DNA from: Phycobacter azelaicus
GTDB lineage: Bacteria > Pseudomonadota > Alphaproteobacteria > Rhodobacterales > Rhodobacteraceae
NCBI RefSeq assembly: GCF_014884385.1
Contig: NZ_WKFH01000003.1
Coordinates: 744,001-808,000 of the forward strand
Reading direction: 5' to 3'
Length of the DNA: 64,000 nt
Part shown: positions 1 through 9,860 of the stretch, piece by piece
Position numbering within the stretch: position 1 is the first letter of the stretch
How the letters are laid out: every line of letters begins with the position of its first letter
The notes under the pieces: generated by a model
Databases searched by the model: none
What the model saw: the letters and a program-made list of their open reading frames with translations, nothing else
What the model was told of the DNA's origin: nothing
Program-made: the position numbers and the translations under genes

Positions 1-1
1 G

Positions 2-1672
2 GCTCTGGTGGGCGAAAGCGGCTCGGGCAAGACGATCACCTGCCGTGCCGCCCTGCGCATCCTGCCGCGCGCCGCGCAGATCCGGTCTGGCAAGATCACC
101 CTCAACGGCGGCAAGGCGCCCCTGGACCTTCTATCACTGTCGGAACGGCAGATGCGCAACGTCCGCGGAAATCGAATCGCGATGATCTTTCAGGAACCGA
201 TGCGGTCCCTGTCGCCGCTGCATAGGATCGGCAATCAGGTCTCTGAGGTTTTGTGGTTGCATGGTCGCAAAAGCGAGGCAGAGGCGCGCAAGGAAGTGCT
301 GGAATGTTTCGAGCGTGTCGGCTTCCCGGAACCCGAGCGCACCTACAATTCCTACCCGTTCGAACTGTCCGGCGGCATGCGCCAGCGGGCCATGATCGCC
401 ATGGCGATGGTGGCAAAACCCGACCTTCTGATCGCGGATGAGCCGACAACCGCACTGGATGTGACAACACAGGCGCAGGTTCTGGGGTTGATGAAGGAAC
501 TCCAGCGCGACACCGGCATGGCGATGATCCTGGTTACCCACGATCTGGGCGTGGTGGCAAACATGGCCGAGGATGTCGTGGTAATGCACAAGGGCCGCGT
601 GATGGAGGCGGGCCCCGCAGCGCCGCTCCTGTCCGATCCGGCCCATGCCTACACCCGCGCGCTGATCGAGGCCGCCCCCAAGATCCCCGCCGCAACAGAA
701 CCCGTACCGCCCGAGCCCAAGGAGGATCTGATCCTCGAGCTGAAATCGGTTTCCAAGACCTACACCTTACGTGCCGGAAAAGGCTGGGCGCCGCCCACCT
801 ATATTCACGCCTGCCGCGGCGTGGACTTCAAACTGCCACGCGGCAAGACGCTGGCCATCGTCGGCGAAAGCGGCTCGGGCAAGACCACAGCAGCGCGGAT
901 CGCGCTGGGGGCCGAGCCTCCCGATCCTGGTGGTGAGGTTTTGTTCCGCCCGGATCCTGACGGCGAAACTGTCAAGGTGCACCAGATGGACCGGGCCGCC
1001 CGCACCGCCTTTCAGCGCGAGGCGCAGATGGTGTTTCAGGACCCCTATTCCTCGCTCAGTCCGCGGATGCGGATCCTTGACACGATGGTTGAGCCGCTCG
1101 AAATCCACCGCATTGGCACCCCATCCGAACGCCGGGACAGGGCCGCGAAGATGCTGCAGACCGTGGGTCTGGGGCCGGAGATGCTGCAACGCTACCCCCA
1201 TGCCTTTTCCGGCGGGCAACGCCAGCGCCTGTCGATCGCCCGCGCCCTGATGCTGGATCCCGCGCTCATCGTCTGTGACGAGCCGACCTCGGCGCTGGAC
1301 GTGTCCGTGCAGGAACAGATCCTGCGCCTGCTGGAAGAGATCCAGGAACAGCAGGGGCTGTCCTATCTCTTTATCAGCCACGATCTGGCCGTGGTGGCGC
1401 GGATCGCCGACGAGGTGGCCGTGATGCGGCGGGGATTGATCGTCGAACAGGCCCCGCCCGAAACCCTGTTTCACAATCCCCAGCACCCCTACACCAAGGC
1501 GCTGATCGCGGCGCAGCCCGAACCTGACATAGCCCGCCCGATCAATCTGGATCTGGTGGCACAGGGGGCCGGCGCGCCGGACAGCTGGCCGGAACACTTC
1601 AGATTTACAGGTTCCGAAGCGCCGCCACTGGTGCTTTTGGAACCCGGACACAAGGTACGTTGTCATGTTTGA
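2..1672 (+). CDS. Peptide-type ABC transporter, fused double ATP-binding protein (5' partial)
   Basis: Energises uptake of a peptide or similar solute by the permeases encoded downstream. The frame is open to the first base, so the start lies upstream of the window; the GTG at 8 is internal. Two complete nucleotide-binding domains follow each other. The first begins inside its Walker A (GESGSGKT) and has a Q-loop (MIFQEP), signature (LSGGMRQR), Walker B ([12 protein letters not shown]) and H-loop (THDLG). The second, from about residue 242, has [37 protein letters not shown] and CDEPTSALD. Each ends in the oligopeptide-type tail ([18 protein letters not shown]). This is a DppD-DppF-type fusion. 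It overlaps the binding-protein gene by 8 bp. The substrate cannot be read from the ATPase. Confidence 0.93.
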   Translation, partial: ALVGESGSGKTITCRAALRILPRAAQIRSGKITLNGGKAPLDLLSLSERQMRNVRGNRIAMIFQEPMRSLSPLHRIGNQVSEVLWLHGRKSEAEARKEVLECFERVGFPEPERTYNSYPFELSGGMRQRAMIAMAMVAKPDLLIADEPTTALDVTTQAQVLGLMKELQRDTGMAMILVTHDLGVVANMAEDVVVMHKGRVMEAGPAAPLLSDPAHAYTRALIEAAPKIPAATEPVPPEPKEDLILELKSVSKTYTLRAGKGWAPPTYIHACRGVDFKLPRGKTLAIVGESGSGKTTAARIALGAEPPDPGGEVLFRPDPDGETVKVHQMDRAARTAFQREAQMVFQDPYSSLSPRMRILDTMVEPLEIHRIGTPSERRDRAAKMLQTVGLGPEMLQRYPHAFSGGQRQRLSIARALMLDPALIVCDEPTSALDVSVQEQILRLLEEIQEQQGLSYLFISHDLAVVARIADEVAVMRRGLIVEQAPPETLFHNPQHPYTKALIAAQPEPDIARPINLDLVAQGAGAPDSWPEHFRFTGSEAPPLVLLEPGHKVRCHV

Positions 1673-3614
1673 TGCAAAGAAAGCCGTTTTGCGAACCGCT
1701 CCGAAAACCCTGTTGGCCATGGCCTTTGCAGCCGCTCTGACGCCGTTTGCGGCGCTGGCAGAGGCACTGCCGCCGCTGACCGAAAGCACCTTCTGGAAAC
1801 AGGAGGTGGATGCCGGTGACCTGCCCCCAGTGGCCGAGCGTATTCCCGATGCTCCGCTTGTGATCGATCTGGCGGCCAAGGGGCGCGCATTCGGCGTGCA
1901 GGGCGGCGCGCTCAACACCATGGTGACCCGCTCAAAAGACATCCGGCAGATGGTCGTCTACGGCTATGCCCGCCTTGTCGGTTACGATGCGGACTACAAA
2001 CTGCAGGCCGACATCCTGAAGGCCTACGAGGTCGAGGACAACAAGTGCTTTACGCTGCATCTGCGACCGGGGCATCGCTGGTCGGATGGATCTCCGTTTA
2101 CCTCGGCCGATTTCAGGTACTGGTGGAAGGATGTGGCGAACCATCCGCTCCTCAGCCCCTCTGGACCTCCAGATTTTTTGCGCGTCGAGGGAGAATTGCC
2201 CGAGGTTTCCTTCCCGGATGAGACCACCGTGGTCTTTGAGTGGAGCCACCCCAACCCCGGCTTCTTGCACCATCTGGCGCAGGCGCGCCCACCCTTCATC
2301 TACCGTCCGGCAGCCTATCTGAAACAGTTCCACGCGGATTATGCGGACCCTGAATCACTGGCCGAAGAGGTGGATTATGCACGCGTCAAAAGCTGGGCAG
2401 CGCTGCACAACAAATACGACAACATGTACAAGTTCGACAATTTCGAACTGCCCACCCTGCAGCCCTGGATGAACGCCACTGCCGGCAAGAAGATCCGCCA
2501 GATCTTTGTACGCAACCCCTATTATCACCGCATCGACTCAAAGGGTGTGCAACTGCCCTATATCGATACTGTCGAGATGGAGATCGTCTCGGGCGGGCTG
2601 GTGGCCGCCAAGTCCAACGCCAGCGAAGCCGATCTGCAGGCGCGTGGTCTGGGCTTTCGTGACATCCCGATCCTGCGCAAGGGCGAGGCCGATGGTGGCA
2701 CCTACAAGACCTACCTCTGGGGCACCGGCACCGCATCGCAGATCGCTATCTATCCGAACCTCAACGTGAACGATCCGGTCTGGCGCGCCGTTCTGCGCGA
2801 TGTGCGCGTGCGCCGTGCCCTGTCGCTGGCCATCAACCGCGCGGCTGTCAACAAAGCGCTCTATTTCAAACTCGCCAAGCCCGGTGCCATGACCGTGCTT
2901 GAGCAAAGCCCGTTTTTCGATCCGGCCCTGCGCGAGGCCTGGGCTCAGTTCGATCCGGATCTGGCCAACAAACTCCTCGATGAGGCGGGCCTAACGGAAA
3001 AGGACGGCTATGGCATCCGCAAGTTGCCCGATGGGCGCCCGATGGAGTTGATTGTCGAGACCGCAGGCGAGCGGCAGGAGGTCGAGAACGCCTTGCAGAT
3101 CATCACCGACGACTGGCGTGACGTGGGTGTTAAACTGGTGATGCGCCCGCTCGATCGTGACATTCTGCGCAACCGGGTCTTTTCGGGCACGACGGCGGCC
3201 TCGGTCTGGTATGGCTGGGACAATGGCATCCCGCAGCCCTATACATCGCCCGCCTATCTGGCGCCCACCGATCAGGTCTTCCTGGCCTGGCCCAAATGGG
3301 GACAGTACCACCAGACGGGCGGCGAAGCCGGGGAAGCACCCGACATGGAACCTGCCAAGCGCCTGCTGGAGCTGCTGCATGACTGGGAAATCGCCACCAC
3401 GGACGAGGAGCGTACCGCCGCCTGGCGCGCTATGCTGAAGATCCACGCAGATCAGGTCTATGGCATCGGTCTGGTCGCAGGGGCACCACAGCCTGTGGTG
3501 GTGTCGAACCGACTGCGCAACGTGCCCGAGCGTGGCATCTGGGCCTGGGATCCCGGCGCTCATTTCGGCGTGCACCGCATGGACGAGTTTTTCTTTGAGG
3601 ACGGCCAAGGCTGA
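1665..3614 (+). CDS. Peptide-type ABC transporter substrate-binding protein
   Basis: Periplasmic solute receptor of the transporter, SBP_bac_5 (family 5) type, 649 aa, which is long for the family but common for the larger alphaproteobacterial members. An Ala-rich signal peptide spans about residues 1-32 (cleavage near LAEA). The body has family-5 features such as FTLHLRPGHRWSDGSPFT near residue 125 and VRRALSLAINRAAVNKALY near residue 385. The ATG at 1665 overlaps the ATPase gene, and the TGA overlaps the ATG of the first permease, so the genes are translationally coupled. The ligand could be a peptide, an opine or another amphipathic solute; the CoA-transferase at the operon end suggests that a carboxylic acid is processed after uptake (inference). 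Confidence 0.9.
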   Translation: MFDAKKAVLRTAPKTLLAMAFAAALTPFAALAEALPPLTESTFWKQEVDAGDLPPVAERIPDAPLVIDLAAKGRAFGVQGGALNTMVTRSKDIRQMVVYGYARLVGYDADYKLQADILKAYEVEDNKCFTLHLRPGHRWSDGSPFTSADFRYWWKDVANHPLLSPSGPPDFLRVEGELPEVSFPDETTVVFEWSHPNPGFLHHLAQARPPFIYRPAAYLKQFHADYADPESLAEEVDYARVKSWAALHNKYDNMYKFDNFELPTLQPWMNATAGKKIRQIFVRNPYYHRIDSKGVQLPYIDTVEMEIVSGGLVAAKSNASEADLQARGLGFRDIPILRKGEADGGTYKTYLWGTGTASQIAIYPNLNVNDPVWRAVLRDVRVRRALSLAINRAAVNKALYFKLAKPGAMTVLEQSPFFDPALREAWAQFDPDLANKLLDEAGLTEKDGYGIRKLPDGRPMELIVETAGERQEVENALQIITDDWRDVGVKLVMRPLDRDILRNRVFSGTTAASVWYGWDNGIPQPYTSPAYLAPTDQVFLAWPKWGQYHQTGGEAGEAPDMEPAKRLLELLHDWEIATTDEERTAAWRAMLKIHADQVYGIGLVAGAPQPVVVSNRLRNVPERGIWAWDPGAHFGVHRMDEFFFEDGQG

Positions 3615-4642
3615 TGGAGATCCTACGATTCGCCATCTACCGCTTTGGCACCATGCTGCTCACGCTGTGGGTGGTGTCGGTGCTGGTCTTTGTCATCATC
3701 AACCTGCCCCCCGGCGACTATCTGTCCAACCAGATCGCCGAACTGCGCGCCAGCGGTCAGACGGCCGGGGTGGAAAAGGCTGAGTTCCTACGGCGCGAAT
3801 ATGCGCTCGATAAGCCTCTTTGGCAGCAGTATTTCATCTGGGTCGGCTTCCTGCCGGGACCACACGGGTTCTCGGGCCTGATCCAGGGAAATTTCGGCTG
3901 GTCCTTCGAATTCGATCGCCCCGTTGCAGAAATCGTCGGCGACAGCCTTTGGTTGACCGTGCTAGTGAATCTGGCCGCCGTGCTGTTCGTCTATCTCGTT
4001 GCCCTGCCGCTGGGGGTTCTGGCGGCCGCACGTTCGCGCACCTGGGTGGATTACACCTCGGCCTTTGTCGGCTACATGGGTCTTGCCACGCCAAACTTCC
4101 TCTTGGCGCTGATCCTCTTCTACTACGGCCACCGCTGGTTTGATCTGCCCATCGGCGGGCTGATGGACCCGGTTTACGAGGGTGAGCCGATGAGCTGGGA
4201 CAAGGTGAAATCGATCCTCATTCACCTGATCGTGCCCACATTCGTGATCGGCACCTCCGGCGCTTCGGCGATGATGCAGCGCCTGCGCGCCAATATGCTC
4301 GATGAATTGGGCAAACCTTATGTGGAAACCGCCATCGCCAAGGGTATGGCCCCCTCGCGCATGTTGGCGAAATACCCTTTGCGCGTCGCCTTCAATCCCT
4401 TTGTGGCCGACATCGGCAACCTGCTGCCGTCAATGGTATCGGGTTCGGTTCTGGTTTCGGTCGTTCTGGGACTGCAAACAATCGGCCCGGACCTGCTGCA
4501 GGCGCTGAAATCGCAGGACATGTTCCTGTCGGCCTTCATCCTGATGTTCGTTGCCCTTCTAACGCTGATCGGCACAATGATTTCCGACGTGCTGCTGGTC
4601 CTTCTGGATCCGCGCATCCGCTACGAGGGACGTGACGCATGA
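3614..4642 (+). CDS. Peptide-type ABC transporter permease (DppB-like)
   Basis: Inner-membrane permease, 342 aa. The first transmembrane helix (LWVVSVLVFVIINLPPGDYL) followed by the PGD motif is typical of DppB/OppB proteins. The EAA loop that contacts the ATPase is seen around residues 235-255 (ELGKPYVETAIAKGMAPSRM). It starts in a TGATG overlap with the binding-protein gene and ends in an ATGA overlap with the second permease. It pairs with the 4639-5796 product to form the translocation pore. Confidence 0.92.
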   Translation: MEILRFAIYRFGTMLLTLWVVSVLVFVIINLPPGDYLSNQIAELRASGQTAGVEKAEFLRREYALDKPLWQQYFIWVGFLPGPHGFSGLIQGNFGWSFEFDRPVAEIVGDSLWLTVLVNLAAVLFVYLVALPLGVLAAARSRTWVDYTSAFVGYMGLATPNFLLALILFYYGHRWFDLPIGGLMDPVYEGEPMSWDKVKSILIHLIVPTFVIGTSGASAMMQRLRANMLDELGKPYVETAIAKGMAPSRMLAKYPLRVAFNPFVADIGNLLPSMVSGSVLVSVVLGLQTIGPDLLQALKSQDMFLSAFILMFVALLTLIGTMISDVLLVLLDPRIRYEGRDA

Positions 4643-5796
4643 GCCAGCTTCCCGATGGTCGCTACGTCGACGACGCCCCCTACGATCCCGAGCAATCCAT
4701 CCGCGAGCTGGAGCGCAAAGATCTGGACGCCCCCAACTGGGTGCTGATCTGGCGCAAGTTCAAGACCCACCGGCTGGGCCTCATTTCCGGCGCGTTTTTG
4801 TTGTTCTGTTACCTGATGCTGCCCTTCGTCGGCTTCATCGCGCCTTATGGGCCGAACCAGCGCCATAGCGAGCATCTCTATTCGCCGCCACAGAACATCA
4901 ACTTCTTCCATGAGGGCGAATTCCTTGGTCCGTTCATCTATCCGATGACATCCGAGGCCAATATGGAAACCTTCCAGTGGGAGTTCAAACCGGACTACGA
5001 CAATCCGCAGCCGCTGAAATTCTTCTGCGAGGGCAGCCCCTACCAGATTGCCGGGCTGATCCCCGCGAATACGCATCTGATCTGTGCGCCCAGCGCCGAT
5101 ATGCCGTTCTTCCTGTGGGGATCAGACCGGCTGGGTCGTGACGTCTTCAGCCGCATTCTTTATGGCGCGCAACTGTCGCTCACTGTGGGTCTGATCGGCA
5201 TCACCGTATCCTTCGTTCTGGGCATCTTTTTCGGCTCTGTCGCAGGTTATTTCGGGGGGCGGATTGACTGGGTGATCAACCGCGTGATCGAGATCCTGCG
5301 TAGCCTGCCAGAGCTGCCCCTTTGGTTGGCGCTTTCGGCCGCCGTACCCTCGAACTGGTCGCCGGTGGCGGTTTTCTTCATCATTTCGGTGATCCTTGGC
5401 ATCCTGGATTGGCCGGGACTTGCACGATCAGTACGTGCCAAGTTCCTGTCGCTGCGCGAAGAGGAATACGTGCGCGCCGCCGAGATGATGGGCGCCACAT
5501 CGGGCCGGGTGATCCGCAAGCATCTGTTGCCGAATTTCATGAGCCACCTGATCGCCTCGGCCACGCTGTCGATCCCGGCGATGATCCTCGGGGAAACCGC
5601 ACTGTCCTTTCTCGGGCTTGGCCTGCGTGCGCCTGCGGTCAGCTGGGGCGTGATGCTGAACGATGCGCAGAACCTCGCCAATATCGAGATCTACTGGTGG
5701 ACCGCCATTCCGATGCTACCTATCGTCGTGGTGGTACTGGCCTTCAACTTCCTTGGCGATGGGCTGCGTGACAGTTTGGACCCCTACCAGCAATGA
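4639..5796 (+). CDS. Peptide-type ABC transporter permease (DppC-like)
   Basis: Second inner-membrane permease, 385 aa. The N-terminal OppC-type segment (WRKFKTHRLGLISG) precedes the first membrane helix. A roughly 90-residue periplasmic insert follows before LWGSDRLGRDVFSRILYGAQ, the classic DppC motif. The EAA loop is at about residues 275-295 (EEYVRAAEMMGATSGRVIRK). The long insert between helix 1 and the DRLGRD motif matches the long-form OppC permeases that pair with large (about 650 aa) binding proteins. The start codon overlaps the upstream stop by 4 bp, and the stop overlaps the CoA-transferase start. Confidence 0.92.
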   Translation: MSQLPDGRYVDDAPYDPEQSIRELERKDLDAPNWVLIWRKFKTHRLGLISGAFLLFCYLMLPFVGFIAPYGPNQRHSEHLYSPPQNINFFHEGEFLGPFIYPMTSEANMETFQWEFKPDYDNPQPLKFFCEGSPYQIAGLIPANTHLICAPSADMPFFLWGSDRLGRDVFSRILYGAQLSLTVGLIGITVSFVLGIFFGSVAGYFGGRIDWVINRVIEILRSLPELPLWLALSAAVPSNWSPVAVFFIISVILGILDWPGLARSVRAKFLSLREEEYVRAAEMMGATSGRVIRKHLLPNFMSHLIASATLSIPAMILGETALSFLGLGLRAPAVSWGVMLNDAQNLANIEIYWWTAIPMLPIVVVVLAFNFLGDGLRDSLDPYQQ

Positions 5797-7139
5797 CCCT
5801 GATTTCCGCCCTGCCCGATCCCGCCAGCTACAGTATCACTGGCAGCGGGGTCTGGCCTTCGGCCTTTGCGGTGACCGAGCTGGCCAATGCCAGCGTCGCC
5901 GCCGTCGGGGTCGAGCTGGCCCACTTCATGAAGGCCGCGGACCTCGCGGACACGCCGCCTGCGGTAACCGTGGATCAACGGCTTGCCTCGCTCTGGTTCG
6001 GCTACAGTTTTCGCGCCAAAGGCTGGGAAATGCCCTCTCTCTGGGATCCCATTGCAGGCGACTACCCTTGCGCCGACGGCTGGATTCGCCTGCACACCAA
6101 CCTGCCGCACCACCGCGCCGCTGCCCTTGCTGCACTTGGCTGTGCAGGCACGCCCGAAGCCGTGCGTGCGGCTGTTGCCACCTGGTCAGGAGATGATCTG
6201 GAGCGCGCGATCGTCACGGCTGGGGGCGTGGCGGCAACCATGCGCAGCCGAGATCTATGGCAGTCGCATCCACAAGGCATGGCCGTTTCCTCCGAGCCGC
6301 TGGTGCAGTGGACCGCGCCGCGCGATGTTCGTCCGCGTGCCCTCCCGAATGCGACCGAGGCACGGCCATTGGCGGGGCTCAAGGTGCTGGATCTCACCCG
6401 CGTTCTGGCCGGACCGATTGCCACACGTACCCTGGCGGGCTTCGGCGCCGAGGTGCTGCGGATCGACCCACCCGGCTGGGACGAACCCGGCGTGATCCCC
6501 GATATCTCTCTGGGCAAGCGCATGGCCATGCTCGACCTCAAAAGCCCAAAAGACCGCAACCGGTTCGAAGCGCTCCTTGCCGGGGCCGATGTGCTGGTCC
6601 ACGGCTATCGCCCCGGTGCCCTCAAGGATCTGGGATACGGCCAGCAGATGCGTGACCAGCTTGCCCCGAACAGGGTGGAAGTCACGCTCAATGCCTATGG
6701 CTGGACAGGTCCCTGGGCACGGCGGCGCGGCTTTGACAGCTTGGTTCAGATGAGTGCCGGCATCGCCGATACGGGCCGCGCCTGGGCCAAAGCGGACAAG
6801 CCGACACCCCTGCCGGTGCAGGCACTGGATCATGCCACGGGCTACCTGATGGCCGCTGCCGTCCTGTCGGCCCTGCGAGAGGCGATTCAGCACGGCAAGA
6901 CGCCCCAGGCGCGCCTGTCGCTTGCCCGCACAGCCGAGCTTCTGGCCAGCCTGCGCCCCTCGGCAACCGGAGCACAGATCACGAAAGCTGAGGATGCGGA
7001 CTACGCCCCCGCCATCGAAAGTTCTAGCTGGGGATCAGGATTGCGGCTTAAACCGCCCCTCGCGCTTGCGGCAACGCAAATGCGCTGGGATCTGCCTGCC
7101 TCAAAGACCGGTTTCTCCCCCGCACAGTGGACGGCCTGA
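5793..7139 (+). CDS. CaiB/BaiF (family III) CoA-transferase with swapped halves
   Basis: Family III CoA-transferases move CoA between carboxylic acids through an aspartyl-CoA anhydride. This 448-aa protein carries the N-terminal family signature only at residues 195-227 (LKVLDLTRVLAGPIATRTLA, then GAEVLRIDPPG). The likely catalytic Asp is D315 in RGFDSLVQM. Residues 95-165 (DGWIRL ... AGGVAATMRSRDLW) instead resemble the C-terminal half of a normal member, compare DGHIILAV ... VPAGPINTIGQAF in the 32814-33917 gene. The order is therefore C-half then N-half, as if taken from the middle of a tandem fusion or circularly permuted. It is coupled to the transporter by an ATGA overlap, suggesting CoA activation of the imported substrate. 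Confidence 0.8.
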   Translation: MTLISALPDPASYSITGSGVWPSAFAVTELANASVAAVGVELAHFMKAADLADTPPAVTVDQRLASLWFGYSFRAKGWEMPSLWDPIAGDYPCADGWIRLHTNLPHHRAAALAALGCAGTPEAVRAAVATWSGDDLERAIVTAGGVAATMRSRDLWQSHPQGMAVSSEPLVQWTAPRDVRPRALPNATEARPLAGLKVLDLTRVLAGPIATRTLAGFGAEVLRIDPPGWDEPGVIPDISLGKRMAMLDLKSPKDRNRFEALLAGADVLVHGYRPGALKDLGYGQQMRDQLAPNRVEVTLNAYGWTGPWARRRGFDSLVQMSAGIADTGRAWAKADKPTPLPVQALDHATGYLMAAAVLSALREAIQHGKTPQARLSLARTAELLASLRPSATGAQITKAEDADYAPAIESSSWGSGLRLKPPLALAATQMRWDLPASKTGFSPAQWTA

Positions 7140-7242
7140 CCCCTTTGCGCCCGGCCCAACGCCAAACGGAGCCCGCTTGTGCGGTCCGGCGCGAGGCGGG
7201 TGCGGACATGCACTCAACTGCCGCCAGCGCCCCCTTCCGCGC

Positions 7243-9636
7243 TTAACGGTCGTCGCTTGGCCCCCCGTTGACGTCCAGCAGATCCTCGTCGATCGCCGCC
7301 TGTACTGCGCCTGTCACAGCTTCTTTTTTCTGCGGCGTCATGCCGTCCGCCTGATCCTCAGCAAGTCGCACCGTTACTTCACGGTGTGCGAACTTGATGC
7401 CTTCACGTTCGAACAGCTGGCGGATTTCTTCGTAGACCTTCTTGCGCACCAGCCATTGATCGCCGGGTTTGGTCATAAACTTGACCCGGATGATCATCGC
7501 CGAATCCTGCATCTCGATCACACCCTGCGACTTCAGCGGCTGGATGAAATTGTCGCCGATCACCGGATCGCTGAGCAACTGCTGGCCCAGCTTCTTGATC
7601 AGCTTGCGCACTTTTTCCACGTCGGTGTCATAGGTCACGCGCAGGGGCAGTTTCATCATTACCCAGTCGCGCGAATAGTTGGTCAACACCCGGATTTCGC
7701 CAAAAGGGATCGTGTGCAGCGCACCCAGATGATGGCGCAGCTGGAAGGACCGGACCGAGATCTTCTCGACCGTGCCCTTCACATCGCCGATGTCGATGTA
7801 TTCGCCCTTGCGGAAAGCATCATCAACCAGAAAGAAAGCCCCCGAGAAAATGTCGCGCACAAGCGCCTGTGAGCCGAAACCCACCGCCAAACCAACGACA
7901 CCGGCACCAGCAAACAGGGGGCTCACGTTTATGCCCAGTTCCAACAATACGATCAGAATGATCGAGACCAGCACCACCGCCAGGATGGCGCCCCGGAACA
8001 ATGGCAGGAGTGTTGCAAGGCGGCTGGCACCGCCTGCGCCGCCCTCATCGCCGAGCTCTGCCTCCGTCTGATCGCCCACCTCCTCATCGATCTTTCCATC
8101 GATCCAGATCCGGGCGACATTGTAGACAATGTATCCGATGAAGAGGATCACCACGATATCGTAGAACCGGTCGATGGCGGAATCCTCGATCCAATCGATA
8201 TCCGGATTCCAGACATAGAACAGAGCCACCGCCCCCATCACAAAGGCCAGAATGCCTGCAACCCGCCGCGCGAGGTCTTCAAAGGTGGCGATGGGGTGGC
8301 GCCTCAGGACCGGGGCAGCCATCTCTTCTGCCTCTTCCTGCCCCTCGCCTTCCTCGCCATCGCCGACTTCAGCGCTGCTTTGCTGGGGCAGGCCCCGCCT
8401 GCTCGCATAGACTTCGATCCCGTAGTTGATGACACCGTAGACCACCAGGATTGAGGTCAAGACCAGATAAGTGCCCATCATCAACGGAATGGACATCTCC
8501 CGCTCCAGAACCAGATCAAATGCCAGTTGCAACCACCCAAAGGCGATATAGGCCGCAACGGCCGGAGCCCAGGCCACAGAAAGGACGCGGAGCAGCCAGG
8601 AGCATTCCTCCGCCGGACGCCCTGCGCGGATTGCGCTGGTGATGGCGCGGGCGTTGAAGGCCACCAGTGCCAGATTCCCCACCACGCCCAACAGCGCCAG
8701 CCCACCATAGACCACCGCATAGACGTTGTAATTGAGGCCAAAGTCCCCCACCCATGACGCGAAGATCAGCGTCGCAATGTCATAGGTGGCCAGTACTGAC
8801 GCCCATATATAGAGCCGCTTGGCATCCCGGTCCGAAAACACCGGTATCCGATACTGGCTAAGGTAGGGCGACAACACCATGCGCCAGAGATCGGAAATGG
8901 TCCGCGACAGGAAGAAGGCCGTGTAAATGGCCAGAACCGTAAACCGGATCGAGGCATCGCCGGACGAGCCGAATATCAGGAAAGAGGCCAGAAGCGCGAC
9001 GACCATTGCAAAGATCGTTCCGCCGATGCCCATGAGAAACCGAAACACCAGAAACGGCATCTTTTCCCTGTAGCCTTGCGGCTGCTCTTTGGAGCGGGCG
9101 ACCACATAGTGCACCGCAAACCGCTTTCCGTAGATCTCACCGGCCAGCCAGCGCCCAAGCAGCAGGAACAGAAGGCTCCAGAACAGAAGCTCCACATAAG
9201 TCATGATTCGCCCGTCCGGGCTGGTCTGACGCAGGATGTATTTCATCTCGAAGATGGAATAAGGCAATGCTTCCAGTCTGCTGCGCAGCTCATCTCGGAA
9301 GATATCCATCTCCGACTGGGCCTTCATCAACATCGAGGCGCCTTCCATCTTGTCAGATGCCGCACCCGCCTTGTCTGGACCACCCGCGCCATCCAGGCGG
9401 GTGCCACTGCCATCCACGATGATCACCCCAACGCCTTTTTCCGCCGCCAGTTCTATTGCCCGCGCAAAGGGATCTTTCTCATCCGCCGCGCTGGTATCTG
9501 GGGTGGCCTGACTGCTCGCCTGTCCATAGAGCAGTGTTTGCGCCTGCGAGGCGCCCGGGACCAAGACCCAGATCGAAAAGAAAAACGCCAAGGCGGGGAC
9601 AACTCGGCCGAACAGGCGAAGAGTGCGCAAAATCAT
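7243..9636 (-). CDS. Large MscS-family mechanosensitive channel
   Basis: Inner-membrane channel that opens under hypo-osmotic tension, 797 aa, a long MscK/YbiO-like form. A signal peptide (residues about 1-32, cleavage near SQAQT) is followed by a periplasmic region, multiple membrane helices between about 140 and 560, and the pore helix region (FAGAGVVGLAVGFGSQALV) preceding the MscS beta domain (GEYIDIGDVKGTVEKISVRS) and the alpha/beta C-terminal domain. Two acidic low-complexity linkers, around residues 420-440 (GDGEEGEGQEEAEE) and 530-545, separate helix groups. It is transcribed alone, divergently from the glycan operon. The gating threshold and exact subtype cannot be read here. Confidence 0.9.
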   Translation of the reverse strand: MILRTLRLFGRVVPALAFFFSIWVLVPGASQAQTLLYGQASSQATPDTSAADEKDPFARAIELAAEKGVGVIIVDGSGTRLDGAGGPDKAGAASDKMEGASMLMKAQSEMDIFRDELRSRLEALPYSIFEMKYILRQTSPDGRIMTYVELLFWSLLFLLLGRWLAGEIYGKRFAVHYVVARSKEQPQGYREKMPFLVFRFLMGIGGTIFAMVVALLASFLIFGSSGDASIRFTVLAIYTAFFLSRTISDLWRMVLSPYLSQYRIPVFSDRDAKRLYIWASVLATYDIATLIFASWVGDFGLNYNVYAVVYGGLALLGVVGNLALVAFNARAITSAIRAGRPAEECSWLLRVLSVAWAPAVAAYIAFGWLQLAFDLVLEREMSIPLMMGTYLVLTSILVVYGVINYGIEVYASRRGLPQQSSAEVGDGEEGEGQEEAEEMAAPVLRRHPIATFEDLARRVAGILAFVMGAVALFYVWNPDIDWIEDSAIDRFYDIVVILFIGYIVYNVARIWIDGKIDEEVGDQTEAELGDEGGAGGASRLATLLPLFRGAILAVVLVSIILIVLLELGINVSPLFAGAGVVGLAVGFGSQALVRDIFSGAFFLVDDAFRKGEYIDIGDVKGTVEKISVRSFQLRHHLGALHTIPFGEIRVLTNYSRDWVMMKLPLRVTYDTDVEKVRKLIKKLGQQLLSDPVIGDNFIQPLKSQGVIEMQDSAMIIRVKFMTKPGDQWLVRKKVYEEIRQLFEREGIKFAHREVTVRLAEDQADGMTPQKKEAVTGAVQAAIDEDLLDVNGGPSDDR

Positions 9637-9860
9637 GATAGGAAGATCCTCGTAAATCTGCCCCGAAGGTTAGCCAGCCCCCACCAAAGGTGCAATTGCC
9701 CGCGCGCAACACTGGAGCAGAGTTTGATGCCCCCGCCGGTGACTCTTGCGCTGGTGCATGGCATTTTCCCTCCAATCGGCACCATATCGACCAATCGCCC
9801 TTGATTTCAGCGTCTGGCTATTGCACCACCCCCTATGTTCCACCTGTTTCGGGCAACCCA

